The notes under the pieces: model-generated
What the model was told of the DNA's origin: nothing
Database searches by the model: none
The model's input: the letters and a program-made list of their open reading frames with translations, nothing else
Origin: Bacteroidales bacterium
Lineage (GTDB): Bacteria > Bacteroidota > Bacteroidia > Bacteroidales > Marinilabiliaceae
DNA length: 28,825 nucleotides
Assembly: GCA_004552385.1 (NCBI GenBank)
Contig: SFOL01000015.1
Location: 1-28,825 of the forward strand
Direction of reading: 5' to 3'
Shown: piece after piece, positions 1 to 7,803 of the stretch
Layout: each line of letters starts with the position of its first letter
How positions within the stretch are numbered: the stretch's first letter is position 1
Translations under genes and position numbers: made by a program

Positions 1-61
1 GGTGGCGATAACATCTATGCTCAATTCGCCCGCAGTGAGACGAAATTTATTGGCGCGCTAA

Positions 62-1003
62 TTACTTAGAAGCGTTGATTTTGTCCAGAGTTCCCATGAC
101 CTCGAGGACGTGCTGACGGCTGGTCTCAAGGAGAGCCTTCTCCTCGTCATTGAGAGCGAGCTCGATGACCTTCTCAATACCATTCTTGCCGAGGACTACA
201 GGGACACCGAGATAGCAGTCGTTGATACCATACTCACCCTCGAGCTTGCAGCAGACGGGGAATACGCGCTTCTGATCCTTGACGATGGCCTCAACCATCT
301 GAGCAGCAGACGCGCCGGGAGCGTACCATGCTGAAGTGCCCATAAGCTTGACGAGCTCACCGCCACCATTCTGCGTGCGCTTTACGATAGCGTCGAGCTT
401 CTCCTTGCTGATGAGGTCGGTAACAGGGATGCCGGCGACAGTGGTGAAGCGTGGCAGCGGCACCATGGTGTCGCCGTGGCCGCCGAGAAGAAGACCCTGG
501 ACGTCCTTTACTGAGACACCGAGCTCCTCGGCGATGAAAGCCTTATAGCGAGCGCAGTCAAGCACACCGGCCATGCCCATGACGCGAGCGCGAGGGAACT
601 TGCTGGTGATGTGTGCCTGATAGGTCATGACATCGAGAGGGTTGGAGACGATGATGATGATGGCGTTGGGGCTTGCGGCAACGACATTCTCAGTGACAGT
701 CCTGACGATGCCAGAGTTGACACCGATAAGGTCGTCGCGGGTCATACCCGGTTTGCGGGGAAGGCCAGAAGTAATGACGACAACGTCAGAGTTAGCCGTC
801 TTGCTGTAGTCGTTGGTGGAGCCAACGGTCTTAGTGTCATAAAGAGTGATGGGGGCTTTCTGGTAGATGTCGAGAGCCTTGCCCTCAGCCACACCCTCCT
901 TGATATCGACAAGGACAACCTCATTGGCGACCTCACGGTAAGCGAGAACGTCAGCCACTGTAGCGCCTACGTTACCGGCGCCAACAACTGTTACTTTAGC
1001 CAT
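62..1003 (-). CDS. mdh: Malate dehydrogenase (LDH-like type)
   Basis: NAD-dependent malate dehydrogenase, cytoplasmic, interconverting malate and oxaloacetate in the TCA and fumarate branch. The 313-residue chain is full length for the family. The Rossmann nucleotide loop GAGNVG lies at residues 8-13 and an acidic residue (D33) follows the second strand, as in NAD-preferring enzymes. Substrate arginines R83 and R89 sit in the RKPGMTRDD loop, and the catalytic pair is D149 (GVLD) with H176 (GGHGDTM). R83 in the mobile loop fits malate rather than lactate as substrate. The start is the only good ATG and follows an A-rich leader. A -7 box lies about 45 bases upstream (1049-1056), so the gene is probably transcribed alone. 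The product is well determined. Confidence 0.97.
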   Translation of the reverse strand: MAKVTVVGAGNVGATVADVLAYREVANEVVLVDIKEGVAEGKALDIYQKAPITLYDTKTVGSTNDYSKTANSDVVVITSGLPRKPGMTRDDLIGVNSGIVRTVTENVVAASPNAIIIIVSNPLDVMTYQAHITSKFPRARVMGMAGVLDCARYKAFIAEELGVSVKDVQGLLLGGHGDTMVPLPRFTTVAGIPVTDLISKEKLDAIVKRTQNGGGELVKLMGTSAWYAPGASAAQMVEAIVKDQKRVFPVCCKLEGEYGINDCYLGVPVVLGKNGIEKVIELALNDEEKALLETSRQHVLEVMGTLDKINASK

Positions 1004-1048
1004 TTCTGTTTATTGAATTTAGGTTTTTTCTTTTCGTATTGCTGTCCA

Positions 1049-1080
1049 CAAAAATAAGAATGTTAGGTGAAATACGGAAA
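1049..1080 (-). promoter_or_regulatory. Probable mdh promoter
   Basis: On the minus strand the bases 1056 to 1049 read TATTTTTG, a full match to the Bacteroidetes -7 consensus TAnnTTTG. Twenty bases upstream, at 1080-1077, is TTTC, a partial -33 element. The predicted transcript would have a leader of about 40 A-rich bases before the mdh ATG. Confidence 0.55.
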
Positions 1081-1152
1081 TATTTCTTTATTTAATTTTC
1101 TCATCACAGAGGCAACTTGTCAATAATTGCGACTGGCTAAACCACACTTGTT

Positions 1153-1210
1153 AAACACGAGCGGGGCGGGATGACTCTCACTCCGAGCCACCCCGCCCCA
1201 CCTGGTGTTT
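1153..1210 (-). terminator. Hairpin after the activase gene
   Basis: A GC-rich hairpin lies just downstream of the stop of the large minus-strand gene. Arms GGGGCGGG (1163-1170) and CCCGCCCC (1192-1199) pair, and an outer arm AAACAC (1153-1158) pairs with GTGTTT (1205-1210). The T tract after it is weak, so termination strength is uncertain. Confidence 0.5.
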
Positions 1211-1238
1211 CATGGGCTGATAAAGACCCCGCTACGGC

Positions 1239-4200
1239 CTATCCGGCGTTCTCCGCCGCCTGATCCTCTTGCGACATCTGGTCGATGAGGAAGTGTAGTC
1301 GGTTCTCGAGGTTGACGCGAGCCACGGAAGAGTCGATGTCAAGGAAAAGCAGACCCGTCCTGGGGCATACCTTTCGCAGGCGGTTCTCTATGCCTCGCGC
1401 CACGATGTGGTTTGCGATGCAGCCAAACGGCTGGAGGCACACGACCTTGTCGATGCCAGAGCGGCTGAGCTCCATGACCTCGCCGGCTATGAGCCACCCC
1501 TCGCCAAACTGGTTGACGAGGTTGAGCACCTTGGAGGCGTCGTCCGCCATCTCGAAGATTGAGCCCTCGGCCCTGTTGTAGCGGAAGCGGCTCTTGATCT
1601 TGTCCCACCTGCGGCCTCGGCTGTTGACGTAGTCGAGAAGGAACTTAGAGCCGATCTTCGACATCCAAGACGACTTCTCGATGTCGTGCTTGTCATTGAC
1701 CTTATTATTGACAAAGGCCTGGAGCAGGAAGCTCATGAGAGACGGTACGACGACCTCGATGCCCTGCTCTTGGAGCCACTTGCTTATGTGCAGCTGGCCG
1801 AAGCTGTTGTATTTGATGTAAATCTCGCCGATTAGTCCAATGGCTCGCGGCTTGACATCCTTGACGCTGATGGCGTTGAACTCGTCCACGGCGTCCTCGA
1901 GCAGGCGGAAGAGCTTCTTGTCCTGCTTAGCCTCGACGGCCTCGATGGCCAGCCTGTGGTATTTATCGACAATGGCATGAGCGGTGCCGCCGACCGTCTC
2001 GCGGACGACCATGGCGCGCTCCATCATCGCGAGAGCCTCGGAGAATTGCACAACCTTGAGGGCGAGCGAGAGCGCGAGCCTGACGTTGATCTTGAACGCC
2101 GTCTGCTCATTGCCATAGGCCGTGCCGGTGTTGAGCGAGAGCAGCGGCACGTCGCCAAGCCCGGCCGTGACGAGGGCGTTCTTGATGAGAGCCAAATAGT
2201 TGGTGGCGCGGCACTGGCCACCCGTCTGAGTTATGCCCACCACATATTTCTCTCGCTCGTCGCGATGCTCAATCATGAACTTGACGATGTCGCCGACCAC
2301 GAGCGTGGCGGGGTAGCAGACCTCGTTATGGCCGTACTTCAGACCTGTGGTTATGCTCTGCTCGTCTGGTTTGGGCAGGTTGATGAGGTTGAAACCGATG
2401 CGCTTGAAAACGCAGGGCAGGAACGGGGATAGAGAGTCGGAGAACCATGGCACGACGATTGTGCGCTCGGCCTTCTCTTTCTGAGTGAAGGCGTTGTGGA
2501 CGGCCTTGTACTCATAGGTCTCGTTCTTGTGTCCGAGAGCGTTGCTCTGGCGAAGGCTCTCGACGAGAGAGCGCAATCGCAGCCTTACAGACCCCGGGCT
2601 GCTGATCTCGTCGACACGGATGACGGTGTGGTTCTTTCCGGCGGCATTCAGGATGTTGGAGCACTCGTCCATAAGGAATGAGTCGGGGCCGCATCCGAAC
2701 GAGTTGATCTGGATGAGCTGCACATTAGCCGGCAGCTTGGCCACCCCGTGAGCGGCGTGGATGACCCTGTTGGGGTATGTCCACTGCGAGATGTAGTTCA
2801 TCTCGAGGCACTCGTTGAGATCCTCACGGAAGACATCGTCGGAAATGATGTCGACACCGAGGTCGGTAACGATCTGCGCCACCCGCTGATTGATGAGCGG
2901 ATCGATATGGTAGGGTCGTCCGGTCATGACAAAGATCATCTTGCCCGCCTTGATGTCGGCCTCGAGAATCTCGCGCTCTGTGGCAATGAGGTTGTTCTTG
3001 ACCTCCATCTTCTTCTCGATGGCCAGCTTGACCGCCCTCTTGATGGTCTGGCGCATGACGCCAAGCGTCGTGAGGTAAGCGTAGCAGCTGTCATATATGG
3101 CCTTCTCGTCGACAAACGAGACAACGGGGGTGTCGAAGTGTATGCCGAAACGGCCCTCCGGGTTTACGGCAGAGCGTATGACATCGGGGTACCCGCTGAC
3201 GACGGGGCAGTTGAAGCAGTTGGAGTCGTGCTCGTGCTCCTTGGTCTCCTTAATCACGAGCGGGTAGAATATCCTGGCCACCTTCTTCTCAATAAGGTTC
3301 ATAATGTGGCCATTAGTGAGCTTTGCGGGGAAGCAGATATTGTCGCTCATTATGGAGAAAATGCCGCCGCGGAAGAGCCTCGTCGTACTCTCGTCGGACA
3401 AGACGGGCTTAAACCCGCACTCGCTGAAAAGTGTGTTCCAGAACGGGAAGTTCTCGAACATGTTCAGGACGCGCGGTATTCCGATGGCCTTTGGGTCGGC
3501 CACATCTACATTCGGATTGGCGAGGCTGAAGGTGTAGTGATACTTCTCGTCAATCTGGTTACGGCCTGGTGCGAGGCTCTTGCTCTTGGAGTGGAAGATG
3601 CGCTCACACTTGTTCCCGGCGAAGCTGACGTTGCCGTTAGGGAACTTGAAGCGGACCACCTGGCAGTTGTTTGTGCATCCGGAGCACAGTACGGTGTCGG
3701 TCTTGATGTCCTGAAGCGTGGCGAGCGTCCGCTCAGGGTCGAAAGTTGACGGAGCGGAGTCTATTTTCTTCTGCTCGATGGCATAAAGAGCTGAACCGTA
3801 GGCGCCCATAAGCTCAGGAGCGTCAGTTGTCCAGACCTCTTTGCCCGATAGAATCTCGAGCGCGCGGAGGACAGCCTTGTTCTTGAACGTTCCGCCCTGC
3901 GCCACGATGGTGGAGCCGAGACGGTTGAGGTTCTGCATCTTGAGAACCTTAAAGAGGCAGTTCTTGACGACAGAAATGGCGAGACCTGCGGCAATGTCTC
4001 CGGGATCCGTGTTTTGCCTCAGCGCCTCCTTGACCTTGGAGTTCATAAAGACGGTGCACCTGGTGCCGAGGTCGCAAGGGCGTGTGGCTCGGCAGGCCAT
4101 CTCGGCGAAGTCCGGCAGTTTGATGTTCATCATGCCGGCAAAGCCTTGCAGGAAAGATCCGCAGCCGGACGAGCAGCTCTCGTTGAGCTCGATATTGGCC

Positions 4201-5546
4201 ACAGCCCCGTTGCGTATGAAGATGGACTTTATGTCCTGTCCGCCGATGTCGAGAATGAAAGAGACTGCCGGGTTGACATAATGCGCGGCGCGGAAGTGCG
4301 CCATGGTCTCGACGATGCCGTAGTCGAGGTTAAGCGCGGCCTTGACCAGGTCTTCGCCATAGCCGGTTACGGCGGAGCCGCGGAAGGTCACCGTGGCGTG
4401 CTTGTCGGCCACGAGGCTCAAGAATTGTCGGAGCGCCTCCTCGACCTTTCTGAGCGGGTTACCGTCATTGTTTGAATAGCTCTTGAAGACGATGCGCCCC
4501 TCGTGGTCGGTGACGACGAACTTGGTTGTTGTGGAGCCAGAGTCGATGCCCAAGAAAGCGTCAAGGCTCTGCCCCTCGGCGATGTCGGCATATTGCAAAG
4601 GCTTTATTTTCAAATTCTTGAGCCATTCTTCATACTCATCGGCCGAGGTGAAGAGCGGCGAGAGGTATTGCTCGCTTCCTTTTGTCGTCTCCCGTTTGAG
4701 CCTCTCGCGGATGTCGGCCAGCGAGAGGTCGGCCTCTTTGTCGGCGGAGAGCGCGGCTCCGCGAGCCGTCGTGGTCTCGGCACCCGGCAGGAGGATGAGT
4801 TCCTCGGGCTTAATCTTCAAGACCCTGATGAAGGCCTGGCGCAGCGAAGGGAGGAAGGTGAGCGGCCCGCCCGTGCAGAGGACCGGCGTTATGATGTCGG
4901 CTCCGTGCGCGAGCGTGGTCATCGTCTGCATGGCCACGGCGTTGAAGATTGACGCGGCGATGTCACCCGCCGGTAGCCTGCGGCTGACGAGATTCTGGAC
5001 GTCGGTCTTGGCGAAGACCCCACACCTTGAGGCTATGGGGTAAATGCGTGAGAATGAGGCCGCCTCGTCGCTCATTTGCTTAGGCTCGATGTCCATAAGC
5101 GTCGCCATCTGGTCAATGAAGGCTCCCGTCCCGCCAGCGCACGAGCCGTTCATTCGGATGTCGGGGCTCTTGTCTTTGTGGAAGAAGACCATCTTGGCGT
5201 CTTCGCCTCCGAGGTCGATAAGGGTGAAGTCCGTCCGTCCGGCCTCCCTCATTGCCGCGCTGGCCGCGAGGACCTCCTGGACGAATGGCAGGCCCGAACG
5301 CTCTGAGAGACCAATGCCTGCGGATCCTGTGACACATACACTGAAAACGGCGTCGGCCCCTATTTTTTTCTCCATATCCTCAAGAGTGTCTTCCAAGCAC
5401 TTGCGGATGTCGGCGAAGTGGCGTCGGTAGGAGCTGTAGGCCACACTTCCGTCCGTCTTGTCCAAAACGACGAACTTGATGGTAGTGGAGCCGGCATCAA
5501 TACCGATGCTGAAGGCTCGCCTTGTCGTGTCTAATCTGTCAGTCAT
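1239..5546 (-). CDS. Giant acyl-CoA dehydratase activase fusion (two BcrA/BadF ATPase modules + DUF2229-type + C-terminal dehydratase-like region)
   Basis: A 1435-residue cytoplasmic protein resembling activators (ATP-driven electron injectors) of 2-hydroxyacyl-CoA dehydratases and benzoyl-CoA reductases. Module 1 has the ATP loop GIDAGSTTIKF (15-25), LGGEDAKM (112-119), C136 in GSCAGGTGAF and C175 in SRCGVF. Module 2 repeats this with GIDSGSTTTKF (333-343), DIGGQDIKS (433-441), C458 in ESCSSGCGSF and C497 in TRCTVF. A cysteine cluster CSGCTNNC (621-628) opens the next region, which looks like DUF2229/COG3580, followed by a long C-terminal part with GRPYHID and CGPDSF motifs typical of the COG3581-like half. 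No dehydratase alpha/beta subunit genes are adjacent, so the physiological partner is unknown. The start at 5546 puts the first ATP loop 15 residues in, usual for the family. Family assignment is firm; the reaction is inferred. Confidence 0.9.
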   Translation of the reverse strand: MTDRLDTTRRAFSIGIDAGSTTIKFVVLDKTDGSVAYSSYRRHFADIRKCLEDTLEDMEKKIGADAVFSVCVTGSAGIGLSERSGLPFVQEVLAASAAMREAGRTDFTLIDLGGEDAKMVFFHKDKSPDIRMNGSCAGGTGAFIDQMATLMDIEPKQMSDEAASFSRIYPIASRCGVFAKTDVQNLVSRRLPAGDIAASIFNAVAMQTMTTLAHGADIITPVLCTGGPLTFLPSLRQAFIRVLKIKPEELILLPGAETTTARGAALSADKEADLSLADIRERLKRETTKGSEQYLSPLFTSADEYEEWLKNLKIKPLQYADIAEGQSLDAFLGIDSGSTTTKFVVTDHEGRIVFKSYSNNDGNPLRKVEEALRQFLSLVADKHATVTFRGSAVTGYGEDLVKAALNLDYGIVETMAHFRAAHYVNPAVSFILDIGGQDIKSIFIRNGAVANIELNESCSSGCGSFLQGFAGMMNIKLPDFAEMACRATRPCDLGTRCTVFMNSKVKEALRQNTDPGDIAAGLAISVVKNCLFKVLKMQNLNRLGSTIVAQGGTFKNKAVLRALEILSGKEVWTTDAPELMGAYGSALYAIEQKKIDSAPSTFDPERTLATLQDIKTDTVLCSGCTNNCQVVRFKFPNGNVSFAGNKCERIFHSKSKSLAPGRNQIDEKYHYTFSLANPNVDVADPKAIGIPRVLNMFENFPFWNTLFSECGFKPVLSDESTTRLFRGGIFSIMSDNICFPAKLTNGHIMNLIEKKVARIFYPLVIKETKEHEHDSNCFNCPVVSGYPDVIRSAVNPEGRFGIHFDTPVVSFVDEKAIYDSCYAYLTTLGVMRQTIKRAVKLAIEKKMEVKNNLIATEREILEADIKAGKMIFVMTGRPYHIDPLINQRVAQIVTDLGVDIISDDVFREDLNECLEMNYISQWTYPNRVIHAAHGVAKLPANVQLIQINSFGCGPDSFLMDECSNILNAAGKNHTVIRVDEISSPGSVRLRLRSLVESLRQSNALGHKNETYEYKAVHNAFTQKEKAERTIVVPWFSDSLSPFLPCVFKRIGFNLINLPKPDEQSITTGLKYGHNEVCYPATLVVGDIVKFMIEHRDEREKYVVGITQTGGQCRATNYLALIKNALVTAGLGDVPLLSLNTGTAYGNEQTAFKINVRLALSLALKVVQFSEALAMMERAMVVRETVGGTAHAIVDKYHRLAIEAVEAKQDKKLFRLLEDAVDEFNAISVKDVKPRAIGLIGEIYIKYNSFGQLHISKWLQEQGIEVVVPSLMSFLLQAFVNNKVNDKHDIEKSSWMSKIGSKFLLDYVNSRGRRWDKIKSRFRYNRAEGSIFEMADDASKVLNLVNQFGEGWLIAGEVMELSRSGIDKVVCLQPFGCIANHIVARGIENRLRKVCPRTGLLFLDIDSSVARVNLENRLHFLIDQMSQEDQAAENAG

Positions 5547-5628
5547 ATTGTGATCGTCGCCTGTCTATGCGGAGGTCGCCATTCGGTCGTCCGGCTTCAT
5601 GAGGCGGATTTTGTATTTAAGTGTGGTG

Positions 5629-6183
5629 TTAATTGGTTCTTTGGAGCAGAATGACGGAAGAGTCCGGCAGAGACCCTAAAATCCCAGGCTCGCCCAAACT
5701 CAAGACTGTAATCGTCATGCGGCTTTTCTTGGCGTATTGCGCACGGAGCCTCGACAGAATGTCGGCTATGACGTTGCGCCTCAGCTGTCTGACCATAGCC
5801 TCCTCCACATTGTTTGACGCGTTCGAGCCGATGAACGTGGTCTGGAGCGTAGCCGAGTCGGGCATCAGGCGCAGAGTGTCTCCGGCGACCCCCCAGTCTC
5901 CCGAGACGATGGTCTTGTAACTGACCCTCACGTCTTGAAACTCAAGAGCTCCTGAGAAGTGGAAGGTGAGGTCGACATCCATTTTGCACTCAAGGCCCGT
6001 AAGTCCGAGCGTCTCGTCAATGCGCGCCTTGGCCACGCACCGTATGCTGCCGTCCCTGACGTTCTCAGTCATGAAGGTGCGATACGTCCCCACTGCGCGC
6101 AGATCCCTCTGCCCGAGAGACCCGCCGCACCCCGACAGGACCGCCACGACGGCCGAGAGGCACACCAATTGCTTAAAGAGCAT
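5629..6183 (-). CDS. Small lipoprotein of unknown function
   Basis: A 184-residue predicted lipoprotein. The N-terminus is MLFK, a hydrophobic stretch and a lipobox LSGC with lipidation Cys19, so it should be exported and anchored to a membrane. The mature part reads like a small beta-rich domain: a GTYRTF segment near the N-terminus, then SGDWGVAGDTLRLMPDS, reminiscent of lipocalin-like 'GxW...GDxLxL' lipoproteins, then a basic helical part (MVRQLRRNVIADILSRLRAQYAKK). A longer frame could begin at a TTG at 6213, but that codon lies inside the predicted -7 box, and the ATG at 6183 gives a proper signal peptide. It lies 82 bases upstream of the activase gene in the same orientation, so they may be co-transcribed. 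I do not recognise a specific family. Confidence 0.75.
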   Translation of the reverse strand: MLFKQLVCLSAVVAVLSGCGGSLGQRDLRAVGTYRTFMTENVRDGSIRCVAKARIDETLGLTGLECKMDVDLTFHFSGALEFQDVRVSYKTIVSGDWGVAGDTLRLMPDSATLQTTFIGSNASNNVEEAMVRQLRRNVIADILSRLRAQYAKKSRMTITVLSLGEPGILGSLPDSSVILLQRTN

Positions 6184-6210
6184 CACTTGCGCACAATGTC
6201 TATTATTGGA

Positions 6211-6243
6211 CAAAATTAGCTCTTTCTTCCGAAAAACGCCAAA
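6211..6243 (-). promoter_or_regulatory. Promoter of the lipoprotein (and perhaps activase) unit
   Basis: Read on the minus strand, TTTG (6243-6240) is followed after 21 bases by TAATTTTG (6218-6211), matching both elements of the Bacteroidetes promoter. The predicted start of transcription is about 20 bases upstream of the ATG at 6183, which supports that start codon over the upstream TTG. Confidence 0.7.
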
Positions 6244-6428
6244 TAGACTATACTAAATAGGTGTATTACGTCAGCCGACACTGCGTCTGAACGTCTGTGT
6301 TGACCTGCGCGATAGCCGCCAATTGAATATTTTGGCTAAATTCGCGGGGTATGCCCCGCTTCGGGCGTAATGCGAGACGCACGCGGCAGGGGACTTTACA
6401 AGTAAACAAAACAAGAAGAATAAAATAA

Positions 6429-6896
6429 ATGAGCGCACAGATCATCAATAGCCACGCCGAGCTCGAGGCTCTCGTAGGCAAGGAACTCGGAGTATCGGGC
6501 TGGCACCAGTTCACGCAAGAGCAGATAAACCTCTTCGCCGACGCCACGCTTGACCACCAGTGGATACACGTCGACGTGGAGAAAGCTAAGCGCGAGAGCG
6601 CGTTTGGCAACACCATTGCCCACGGCTACCTGACCCTCTCCATCCTGCCTCACCTGTGGGAGCAGATAGTTGACGTGAGGAACATAAAGGATCAGATAAA
6701 CTACGGCATTGAGAACTTCCGCTACCAGCAGCCCGTGGTCGTGGGCAGCCGCGTACGCCTACACGTCGACGTCAAGGAGGTGCTGAACCTCCGCGGCACG
6801 ACCAAGGCCACCATGAGCGTCAAGCTCGAGATAGAGGGACAGCGCAAGCCGGCCTACACGGGCGACATCGTGTTCCTCTACCACTTCAACGCGTAG
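6429..6896 (+). CDS. MaoC family (R)-specific hydratase
   Basis: A 155-residue single hot-dog protein of the MaoC / (R)-specific enoyl-CoA hydratase family, cytoplasmic. The hydratase motif is clear: FADATLDHQWIHVD at 36-49 supplies D42 and H47, the expected Asp-x4-His pair, and it is followed by the AFGNTIAHGYLTLSILP helix. Family members hydrate trans-2-enoyl-CoA or act in related acyl-CoA chemistry; the substrate here cannot be read from the sequence. The ATG at 6429 follows an A-rich leader, typical of Bacteroidetes starts. No good TAnnTTTG box was found in the 215 bases upstream; that gap holds only a small hairpin, GCGGGG/CCCCGC at 6344-6359. It is divergent from the lipoprotein gene and ends in its own terminator. 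Both this gene and the nearby activase belong to acyl-CoA families, but a functional link is only a guess. Confidence 0.93.
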   Translation: MSAQIINSHAELEALVGKELGVSGWHQFTQEQINLFADATLDHQWIHVDVEKAKRESAFGNTIAHGYLTLSILPHLWEQIVDVRNIKDQINYGIENFRYQQPVVVGSRVRLHVDVKEVLNLRGTTKATMSVKLEIEGQRKPAYTGDIVFLYHFNA

Positions 6897-6955
6897 CCCC
6901 CAGAAAGACAGCCGCAGGTGGTGGGCGGCAAAGCCCCCCGCCCCGCTAAAGGCAC

Positions 6956-7000
6956 AACGGCGACCCGCGGATACGCCCGGCGGGTCGCCGTTAATTTTTA
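6956..7000 (+). terminator. Rho-independent terminator after the MaoC gene
   Basis: Perfect 13-bp arms AACGGCGACCCGC (6956-6968) and GCGGGTCGCCGTT (6980-6992) enclose an 11-base loop and run into TTAATTTTTA. It lies 59 bases after the stop codon. Confidence 0.8.
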
Positions 7001-7054
7001 GTCACTCACACGCGCGAGCCGCATCGCCCCTCGCAAAATCGGAATAACGACATA

Positions 7055-7717
7055 ATGATACGAGCAGTCTTTTTTGACATGGACGGTGTGCTATATGACA
7101 GCATGCCCAACCACGAGTACTCCTGGTGCAAAGCGTTCGAGGATGAGGGCATAAGATTCAGCCCGGAGGAGGCGTACGCCAACGAGGGTCGCACTGCGAA
7201 AGGCACGATAAACCTCGTATTCAACCGCGAACTGGGACATGGGGCGACAGACGAGGACGTGGAGCGCATCTACAAGCGCAAGACGGAGCTTATGCACAGC
7301 CGCCCGCAGCCGCCTATGATGCCAGGCATGCAGGAATTGCTTACCAGCCTGCCAGCCGCGGGCGTGAAAGTGTACGTCGTGACGGGCTCCCGCCAGCCGT
7401 CGCTCGTCGGGAAGCTGTCTCACGCGTTCGGCATAAGACAAGAGACGCTGATTTGCGGAGCCGACGTGCAAAAAGGTAAACCAGACCCCGAGCCTTACCT
7501 CATGGCGCTGGAGCGCAGCGGATGCGAGAGGGGCGAGTGCGTGGTGGTGGAGAACGCCCCGCTGGGCATCATATCCGGCAAAGCGGCAGGACTGACCGTA
7601 TGGGCGGTGAACACCGGTAAATTGGCCGACAAGATCCTGATGGAGGCGGGAGCGGACCGGCTGTTCCACACGACACGGGAGCTTGCGGACGAGATGAGGA
7701 AAGAGACTGCGCGGTAA
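7055..7717 (+). CDS. HAD superfamily phosphatase (beta-phosphoglucomutase-like subfamily)
   Basis: A 220-residue HAD hydrolase, cytoplasmic. Motif I is DMDGVLYDS with D8 as the expected nucleophile and D10 as general acid/base. A helical cap domain follows (roughly residues 16-85). Motif II is VVTGSRQ, the motif III lysine is in the GKPDPEPYL segment, and the final acidic motif is VVVENAPLGI. The layout (cap between motifs I and II, and GKPDPxxYL) is that of the phosphoglycolate phosphatase / beta-phosphoglucomutase branch. The substrate is not predictable; a sugar phosphate is likely. It sits alone between the MaoC terminator and a convergent gene, with no recognisable promoter box in the short upstream gap. 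Confidence 0.92.
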   Translation: MIRAVFFDMDGVLYDSMPNHEYSWCKAFEDEGIRFSPEEAYANEGRTAKGTINLVFNRELGHGATDEDVERIYKRKTELMHSRPQPPMMPGMQELLTSLPAAGVKVYVVTGSRQPSLVGKLSHAFGIRQETLICGADVQKGKPDPEPYLMALERSGCERGECVVVENAPLGIISGKAAGLTVWAVNTGKLADKILMEAGADRLFHTTRELADEMRKETAR

Positions 7718-7732
7718 AAGCCGCAACGACAG

Positions 7733-7780
7733 AAAAAAACATAGCGCCAGCCACGGGGTTGATTCTCGTGGCTGGCGCTA
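7733..7780 (-). terminator. Strong terminator of the endonuclease-fold gene
   Basis: Perfect 14-bp arms TAGCGCCAGCCACG (7742-7755) and CGTGGCTGGCGCTA (7767-7780) with an 11-base loop. Read on the minus strand the hairpin is followed by a run of seven T (7739-7733), a classic intrinsic terminator for the gene ending at 7804. On the plus strand it lacks a T tract, although it may also block read-through from the HAD gene. Confidence 0.88.
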
Positions 7781-7803
7781 CGGTCATAAGGCGGCGCCCA
7801 CCC

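Noticed and set aside
1..69. Two plus-strand frames are open from the left edge, ending at 61 and 69, next to the mdh stop.
   Set aside because: Only about 20 codons are visible and both frames are equally open, so no gene end can be assigned.
2748..3749. A 333-codon plus-strand frame opposite the activase gene.
   Set aside because: Antisense to clear conserved coding sequence, with no family resemblance; a shadow of GC-rich codon usage.
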